The notes beneath the pieces were generated by a model. It was not told the DNA's origin, made no database searches, and was given only the letters and a program-made list of their open reading frames with translations. Positions 31,157-36,043 of a stretch of 36,043 bases of DNA are shown piece by piece (within the stretch, counting starts at the first letter, position 1; each line of letters starts with the position of its first letter). A program made the translations under genes and the position numbers. The stretch comes from JAUXFK01 sp034189035 (GTDB lineage: Bacteria; Desulfobacterota; UBA8473), in contig JAXHVA010000045.1 in NCBI GenBank assembly GCA_034189035.1, positions 1 through 36,043 on the forward strand, given 5' to 3'.

Positions 31157-33436
31157 TCATAAAATAGTCTTAAAAAAAGAATTCGCCTCTGGGGGGACAT
31201 ATGAAAAGTGAACCCTTAACAAAACAGGAGTACTCGACAGAATCCTCTCAATCTTGGCATATATGTTATCTGTAATCTGATTTTGTTGATTATCGAACAG
31301 AGAAATCTTGAGGTTTGTCATCTGCTCGAAAACCTCCTTTGCTTGAATCTCTGCCTTATTGCCTGCTAATTTTACGATAGTGCCTTCATAAACTTTTTTG
31401 ACGGCTTGCTTCTCTTTAAATGTTGTAAATTCAATATTCAGGGGTATTTGTAGCCTTTTAAGTTCAGTTGTTCCCCTTTCTGGAAGAAATATACTGAAGT
31501 CTCCTCCAATCCCTCCGACTTCGTAGATTGTAATCGGTTGTTTAAACCCTTTTGGAGTTACTTCCATTGTAGAATCTATCCTGAGGATAGAATTGCAGGC
31601 TTTCATTGTCTCATGAGCGATAAGTGTCTGACCACCCATTGTAAAGGATTCTATGCGCGAAGTCCTATTCACATTGGGGCCAACGACACTATACTTTACC
31701 CGCTTACTTGAACCGATGTTCCCTACCACTACTTCACCTGTATTGATCCCAATGCCCATAGCCAACTCAGGAAGCCCTGTTTCTCTGTTTTTTTGATTCA
31801 CCTTTTCCATAGACAATTGCATTTCTAAGGCACAAGCTACAGCGCGTTTTGCATCATCTTCGTAAATTATAGGAGCACCGAAAATCGCCAGGATCGCATC
31901 CCCTATAATCTCATCAATAGTACCCTTATATTTGAATATGATATCTGTCATTACATCAAGATAGTTATTGAGCATATTCACAACACCCTTAGGAGGGAGT
32001 TGTTCACTTATAGCAGTAAAACCCCGAATGTCTGTCATCATAATGGTTACTATGCGGTTCTCTCCCCCAAGCGATAATCCCTCGGGGGACTCGAGGATCG
32101 TATCAACAATGTCATCAGAAAGATAACGACCGAAGGTCTTGCGAATAAAGCGATTCCTCACTTCAAGTTCTTTGTTGAGTTTATTCAGTTCCTCTCTATG
32201 CTTTATCTCTAAGTCATGCAGTCTCTTCTTCTCTAAACACGCACCTATTCTAGCCTTTAATAAGACCGGGTCAAAGAGCTTTGGCAAATAATCTTCTGCC
32301 CCCATTGCAATACATTGGATTACGCTGTCCATCTCATCTAATGCAGAGATAACAATCACTGGTAAACCCTGTAACATATTATTATGTTTCAAATATTTAA
32401 GTACTTGGTAACCATCCATCTCTGGCATGATTATATCGAGTAGCATGATATCCAATGATTGATTGTTGATTATCTCGATTGCCTCTCTCCCATTTTCAGC
32501 TACAATGACGGTATGTCCCTGTTGTTTTAAAAGGTGGGATAATCTCTTACGGTTTATCGGATAATCATCAACAACTAAGATATGGCCACGGTAGTCATTA
32601 ATTTGATCCTCCTCGATACCACTATATCTTTTTTCTATATGAATAGATTTTAAGGCCTCCTCAACATGTTCATACTCAAGCTTTATCTGCCCGATCAAAC
32701 TAGCAAAATCTTCTGGTATTCCGGTTTTGCTCTTAAATTCTAAATCCTTAAAGAGCTCTGACAGGCACATCGCTCCAAAATCAGCACTGCTCGATTTCAA
32801 TGTATGTGCTACTATTCGTAAATCTGCAGCGTTGCCTTTCTCAAAAGCCTGTTGCATACTGACAAGCATCTGTGGCGTACTGGCTATAAAATTATCGATT
32901 AAACCTAATACAAAGCTTGTATCACCGGTCATATCTATAAGTTTGTCAAAAACATCATAATCAAGGACTGATGAAGTTTGTAAAGCAGGCTTTTCAAAGG
33001 TGTCCAATGGTTTATCCACTTCTTCAAGTCCTATCTGCCCCAGACCTTCGATGCTTTTCATTTCCTCAGGAGGACGGTACTGATCCAATACTCTGTTCAA
33101 TTCTTCGAATCGAATAGGCTTTTCAATATAGTCATCCATCCCCGCCTTCTGACAATCAATCCTGTCTTCTTCCATCGTATTCGCCGTCAATGCAATGATA
33201 CGCGGGCTAGACTTATCAGGCCATTCACGACGGATACAACGTGTGGTTTCAAGCCCATCCATCTTTGGCATCTCAACATCCATAAGGATTATGTCATATG
33301 GCTGTTTTCTCAGGGCTTCTAAGGCTTCTAAACCATTTTCAGCTACATCTGCTTCGTACCCTAGCCTTTGTAAAAAACGAAGAACCAACTTTTGGTTGAT
33401 CGCATTGTCTTCAGCCAGTAAAATCCGAAGAGGCAT
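31157..33436 (-). CDS. REC - HPt - REC - class III nucleotide cyclase with PilZ-like tail
   Basis: 759 residues from ATG 33436 (AGGAGG 7 nt upstream); a longer frame to 33478 has no ribosome site. Receiver 1 (1-118, Asp53), HPt (155-265, His211 in AHTLKSSSADFGA), receiver 2 (284-400, Asp334), coiled coil (400-435), class III cyclase (455-640) with metal aspartates Asp469 (MTDIRGFTA) and Asp513 (IGDAILAIFG) and transition-state Asn590/Arg594 (VNRTSRIE). Position 509 is Glu where adenylate cyclases usually have Lys and guanylate cyclases Glu; the partner position is Ser583. The last 100 residues look PilZ-like but lack the c-di-GMP motifs RxxxR and D/NxSxxG. Product cAMP or cGMP is undecided. 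It is first in the minus-strand block, 90 nt before the PilT-type gene. Confidence 0.92.
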   Translation of the reverse strand: MPLRILLAEDNAINQKLVLRFLQRLGYEADVAENGLEALEALRKQPYDIILMDVEMPKMDGLETTRCIRREWPDKSSPRIIALTANTMEEDRIDCQKAGMDDYIEKPIRFEELNRVLDQYRPPEEMKSIEGLGQIGLEEVDKPLDTFEKPALQTSSVLDYDVFDKLIDMTGDTSFVLGLIDNFIASTPQMLVSMQQAFEKGNAADLRIVAHTLKSSSADFGAMCLSELFKDLEFKSKTGIPEDFASLIGQIKLEYEHVEEALKSIHIEKRYSGIEEDQINDYRGHILVVDDYPINRKRLSHLLKQQGHTVIVAENGREAIEIINNQSLDIMLLDIIMPEMDGYQVLKYLKHNNMLQGLPVIVISALDEMDSVIQCIAMGAEDYLPKLFDPVLLKARIGACLEKKRLHDLEIKHREELNKLNKELEVRNRFIRKTFGRYLSDDIVDTILESPEGLSLGGENRIVTIMMTDIRGFTAISEQLPPKGVVNMLNNYLDVMTDIIFKYKGTIDEIIGDAILAIFGAPIIYEDDAKRAVACALEMQLSMEKVNQKNRETGLPELAMGIGINTGEVVVGNIGSSKRVKYSVVGPNVNRTSRIESFTMGGQTLIAHETMKACNSILRIDSTMEVTPKGFKQPITIYEVGGIGGDFSIFLPERGTTELKRLQIPLNIEFTTFKEKQAVKKVYEGTIVKLAGNKAEIQAKEVFEQMTNLKISLFDNQQNQITDNIYAKIERILSSTPVLLRVHFSYVPPEANSFFKTIL

Positions 33437-33663
33437 CCTTTTTCCTCCTCTCGTTCTTGCTATAAAAATCTTTGTCAAAAGTTGTCAGATGATATACAAT
33501 CTATAGCTCACATTAACCTTTTGCAATATTTACACCAAACAGCAGTCCAATTAATTTTTTTATAGTCAAACTCTACCCTTCTTGTCTTTGGATAAACCAG
33601 CGAAAGAACAGCGGCATCATTTTCCTTAACAACTCTTTTTACTTATTAAACTATATATCAATT

Positions 33664-33694
33664 GGCTATAAAACTCCAAGACTTTTTTATAGCC
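33664..33694. repeat. Perfect 10-bp inverted repeat (hairpin)
   Basis: GGCTATAAAA and TTTTATAGCC, separated by 11 nt. No T-run follows on either strand, so it is not a standard terminator. It sits about 230 nt upstream of the cyclase start and 430 nt upstream of thrS; role unknown. Confidence 0.7.
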
Positions 33695-33997
33695 TTCCAT
33701 AATATGACAGAAGAATAGATTGAAAAAACATGTAAACTCAATTCCCCTTAAATAAAAAAAGGTATTCATATTTCACTTTTCTTTTTTCTTTCTTTATGCT
33801 ACTATTTTCAATTATACTTTATAGATGTGTCCAGTCATAAATGGCCTTTTTGCCCAATCTCTTTGCCAGGATAAGGTCTTAATCATCGTAATATGTTAAT
33901 ATATTCATGCTGTTGCAATTTTTTCCTCTTTGATCTTAAACAAAATTGCCCATTTCGGGTGGACATTAAGAAGTAGCGTTTATTTGCATTCGTCAGT

Positions 33998-34026
33998 TTG
34001 ATATCGAAGGTATACCCTTTTAATGT
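33998..34026 (+). promoter_or_regulatory. Candidate promoter for thrS
   Basis: TTGATA at 33998-34003, a 17-bp spacer and TAATGT at 34021-34026. Predicted start near 34033, placing the whole terminator-like structure inside a leader of about 93 nt. Confidence 0.45.
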
Positions 34027-34041
34027 TCATGGAAATCTATT

Positions 34042-34098
34042 CATCATAAAAGCCATTTAAGACATCATGATGTGTTTAGATGTTTATGATGCTTTTTT
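34042..34098 (+). terminator. thrS: Attenuator-like terminator in the thrS leader
   Basis: CATCATAAA (34042-34050) can pair perfectly with TTTATGATG (34083-34091), followed one base later by six T (34093-34098). The same 3' strand could instead pair with a second CATCAT at 34063-34068, and that one also sits in a 12-bp self-complementary sequence, ACATCATGATGT (34062-34073). These pairings are mutually exclusive, as in attenuators. The T-run ends 27 nt before the thrS start. No T-box consensus was recognised. Confidence 0.5.
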
Positions 34099-34125
34099 AA
34101 TGAAAGAAAGGTCTCAGTAAGTAAA

Positions 34126-36043
34126 GTGGGGAGCACTGAAAAAATCACTGTACGATTCCATAATGGCACTCAACGGATATTTCCAAAAGAAACTACACTC
34201 TTTGAAATAGCTGAGGTTTTTGACAATCGTTTTTGGAAAGAGTATATTGCCGGTAAGATAAACGGACTATTGGTTGATATGAGTCATCCGATAAAAGAAG
34301 ATGTAGATTTAACCTTTATTACCCCGGATTCTAAAGAGGGTCTCGATATTATAAGGCACAGCGTATCCCACTGTATGGCCCATGCAGTAAAGAGTCTTTA
34401 CAAAAGTGCAAAGATAACAATAGGACCTACTATAGATAACGGATTTTATTACGACTTTGATTACGAAAAGAGCTTCACCCCCAAAGATCTAGCAAGGATT
34501 GAATCAAAGATGCAGGAGATTATAGAGCAGGATATCCCGATCATAAGAAAGGAGCTGCCCAAAGAAGAAGCGATCCGTTTATTTAAGGAACAAGGCGAGA
34601 CATATAAAGTTGAACTCCTCGAAGAAATTGACGAGGATAGGGTTTCACTTTATTTTCAAGGCGATTTTACTGACTTATGCCGCGGGCCACACCTATCTTC
34701 TACAGGAAAAATAAGGGCATTTAAGTTGACGGGTGTTGCTGGAGCATATTGGCGTGGAGATGAAAAGAAAAAGATGTTACAACGAGTATATGGTACAGCC
34801 TTTTTGGACACCAATAGCCTTGAAGTCTATTTACAAAGAGTGGAAGAGACGAAACAAAAAGACCATAGAAAGTTAGGCAAGAGCTTAGGTCTTTTCAGCA
34901 TCCATGAAGATGCAGGTGCAGGCCTGATCATTTACCACCCCAAAGGGGCAATGCTGAGGACAATCATTGAGGATTTTGAAAAGAGGGAACATCTTAAACG
35001 AGGATACCAGTTGGTAAAAGGACCTCATCTTTTAAAATTGGATATGTGGGAAAGATCAGGGCATTTTGACAACTATCGCGAAAATATGTACTTCACTGAG
35101 GTAGAAGGACAGAAATACGGGATAAAACCGATGAACTGCTTGTCTCATATGCTCATCTATAAATCTAAGACCAGAAGTTATAGAGATCTCCCTAAACGAT
35201 ACTTTGAACTGGGTACTGTTCATCGCCATGAAAAATCAGGAGTACTTCACGGACTCCTCAGAGTGAGAGAATTTACGCAGGACGATGCGCATATACTATG
35301 CACCCCAGAGCAACTCCAGCAGGAGATAAAAGGAGTTATAGACTTTGTAGAGGACGTGATGAGCATATTTGGGTTTGAATACGAAATGGAGCTTAGCACA
35401 CGTCCTGAAAAGTCGATAGGCTCGGATGAGGATTGGGAGAAAGCTATATGGAGTCTAAAGCATGTGCTGGACAAAAACGGTTTAACTTATGATATCAATG
35501 AAGGCGATGGAGCATTTTATGGTCCAAAGATTGACGTTAAGCTCAAAGATGCCCTTGACAGAAAATGGCAATGTGCTACTATACAGTGCGATTTCATATT
35601 GCCAGAAAGGTTTGATTTGACTTTTATCGATAGTGATGGTAATAAAAAAAGGCCTGTAATGTTGCACCGCGTTATTCTAGGGGCAATGGAAAGGTTTATA
35701 GGGATCCTTATTGAACATTATGGTGGTGCATTCCCAACATGGCTAGCTCCTATACAGGCTACTTTGCTGACTGTAACTGATAGAAGCATTGACTTTGCCG
35801 AAGAAATCTATAAGATTTTGATTTCTAAAGAGATACGTGTAGAAAAGGATTTTCGAAATGAAAAACTGGGTCTTAAAATACGCGAGGCCCAATTGCAAAA
35901 AGTACCCTATATGATAGTCATCGGCGATAAAGAGGTAGAAAAAAAAATTATCTCACCGAGAATGCGTAAAGGTGAAAAGCTAAGCCCCATGAAAATAGAG
36001 GATTTTATTACATTGATTCAAAATGAATCACTAGTAGGGAGGT
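34126..36043 (+). CDS. thrS: Threonyl-tRNA synthetase, 3'-truncated by window edge
   Basis: Charges tRNA-Thr. Open from GTG 34126 to the window edge, about 639 codons, so nearly full length. The order is standard: TGS domain (1-65), editing domain with RHSVSHCMAHAV and later GPHLSSTGK, then the class II core with KPMNCLSHMLIY, RYFELGTVHRHEKSGVLHGL, REFTQDDAHI and GDGAFYGPKIDV, then the anticodon-binding domain beginning TWLAPIQATLLTV. The C-terminal LSPMKIEDFITLIQ is close to the end of the protein. No ATG lies between an upstream in-frame stop (34087) and the conserved start, so GTG is preferred; AAAGG is about 15 nt upstream, a weak site. AGGGAGGT at the very window edge looks like the ribosome site of a following gene; infC is the usual neighbour. 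Confidence 0.96.
   Translation, partial: MGSTEKITVRFHNGTQRIFPKETTLFEIAEVFDNRFWKEYIAGKINGLLVDMSHPIKEDVDLTFITPDSKEGLDIIRHSVSHCMAHAVKSLYKSAKITIGPTIDNGFYYDFDYEKSFTPKDLARIESKMQEIIEQDIPIIRKELPKEEAIRLFKEQGETYKVELLEEIDEDRVSLYFQGDFTDLCRGPHLSSTGKIRAFKLTGVAGAYWRGDEKKKMLQRVYGTAFLDTNSLEVYLQRVEETKQKDHRKLGKSLGLFSIHEDAGAGLIIYHPKGAMLRTIIEDFEKREHLKRGYQLVKGPHLLKLDMWERSGHFDNYRENMYFTEVEGQKYGIKPMNCLSHMLIYKSKTRSYRDLPKRYFELGTVHRHEKSGVLHGLLRVREFTQDDAHILCTPEQLQQEIKGVIDFVEDVMSIFGFEYEMELSTRPEKSIGSDEDWEKAIWSLKHVLDKNGLTYDINEGDGAFYGPKIDVKLKDALDRKWQCATIQCDFILPERFDLTFIDSDGNKKRPVMLHRVILGAMERFIGILIEHYGGAFPTWLAPIQATLLTVTDRSIDFAEEIYKILISKEIRVEKDFRNEKLGLKIREAQLQKVPYMIVIGDKEVEKKIISPRMRKGEKLSPMKIEDFITLIQNESLVGR

Larger units (their letters stand above)
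33437..34125. other. Divergent intergenic region between the cyclase gene and thrS
   Basis: About 690 nt, the longest gene-free stretch here and strongly AT-rich. No coding sequence is supported on either strand. It contains a perfect 10-bp inverted repeat (33664-33694), a promoter-like element for thrS (33998-34026) and a terminator-like leader structure (34042-34098), all listed separately. A promoter for the cyclase gene must also lie here, but no convincing one was found. Confidence 0.6.

Noticed and set aside
33437..34125. T-box riboswitch upstream of thrS
   Set aside because: No T-box consensus or specifier-loop architecture was recognised; only the terminator-like hairpin is present.

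Overview
The window is chromosomal DNA of roughly 40% GC (estimated by eye) from a Gram-negative-type, probably anaerobic bacterium. Three lipoprotein signal sequences and a type IV pilus-type ATPase point to an outer membrane. A Wood-Ljungdahl gene set (nickel-insertion ATPase CooC, FolD, and the small subunit of the corrinoid iron-sulfur protein) points to CO2 fixation or acetyl-CoA cleavage by CODH/ACS. Desulfobacterota-like or a similar autotrophic/acetogenic lineage fits, but the sequence alone does not fix the taxon.

Layout. (1) 1-3035, minus strand: cooC, folD, acsD, with acsD cut by the window edge and carrying a perfect 36-bp tandem repeat in its tail. (2) 3499-6896, plus strand: lysC and cimA (aspartate kinase, citramalate synthase) with overlapping stop/start codons, then a membrane-anchored SLBB/helix-hairpin-helix protein of the ComEA type. 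(3) 7280-9947: an acyl-CoA ligase (plus) facing moaA (minus) across a perfect 34-bp palindrome. (4) 10377-14120, plus: HU, hisG, miaA, hflX. The hflX 5' end has no ordinary start codon in the conserved frame. (5) 14441-18864, plus: an envelope cluster of a secreted FlgT-N-like protein, a DUF799/GNA1162-like lipoprotein, a CsgG-like lipoprotein and a PEGA lipoprotein, followed by an orphan nucleotidyltransferase-fold protein. (6) 18977-19051: tRNA-Val(GAC) with its own promoter and terminator. (7) 19146-33436, minus: eight co-oriented signalling genes. (8) 34126 to the end: thrS, cut by the window edge, behind an attenuator-like leader.

The most interesting part is the 14-kb signalling block. 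In transcription order it encodes: REC-HPt-REC-class III nucleotide cyclase with a PilZ-like tail; a cyclic-nucleotide-binding domain fused to a PilT-type ATPase; a REC-PP2C (RsbU-like) phosphatase; a STAS-domain anti-sigma antagonist; a 1277-residue membrane hybrid kinase with GAF, a Glu/Gln-rich coiled coil and three receivers; a CheR methyltransferase; a CheB methylesterase without receiver; and an 870-residue hybrid kinase (REC-HisKA-HATPase-REC-REC-HPt). That makes nine receivers, two HPt domains and two kinase cores, with no chemoreceptor, CheA, CheW or RsbW-type kinase in the window. I infer that phosphorelay input controls a cyclase whose product is read by the adjacent pilus-type ATPase. 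Parallel adaptation (CheR/CheB) and partner-switch (PP2C/STAS) outputs would hang on the same phosphorelay. The cyclase and the nucleotide-binding domain both carry residues often associated with cGMP rather than cAMP, but these are not decisive.
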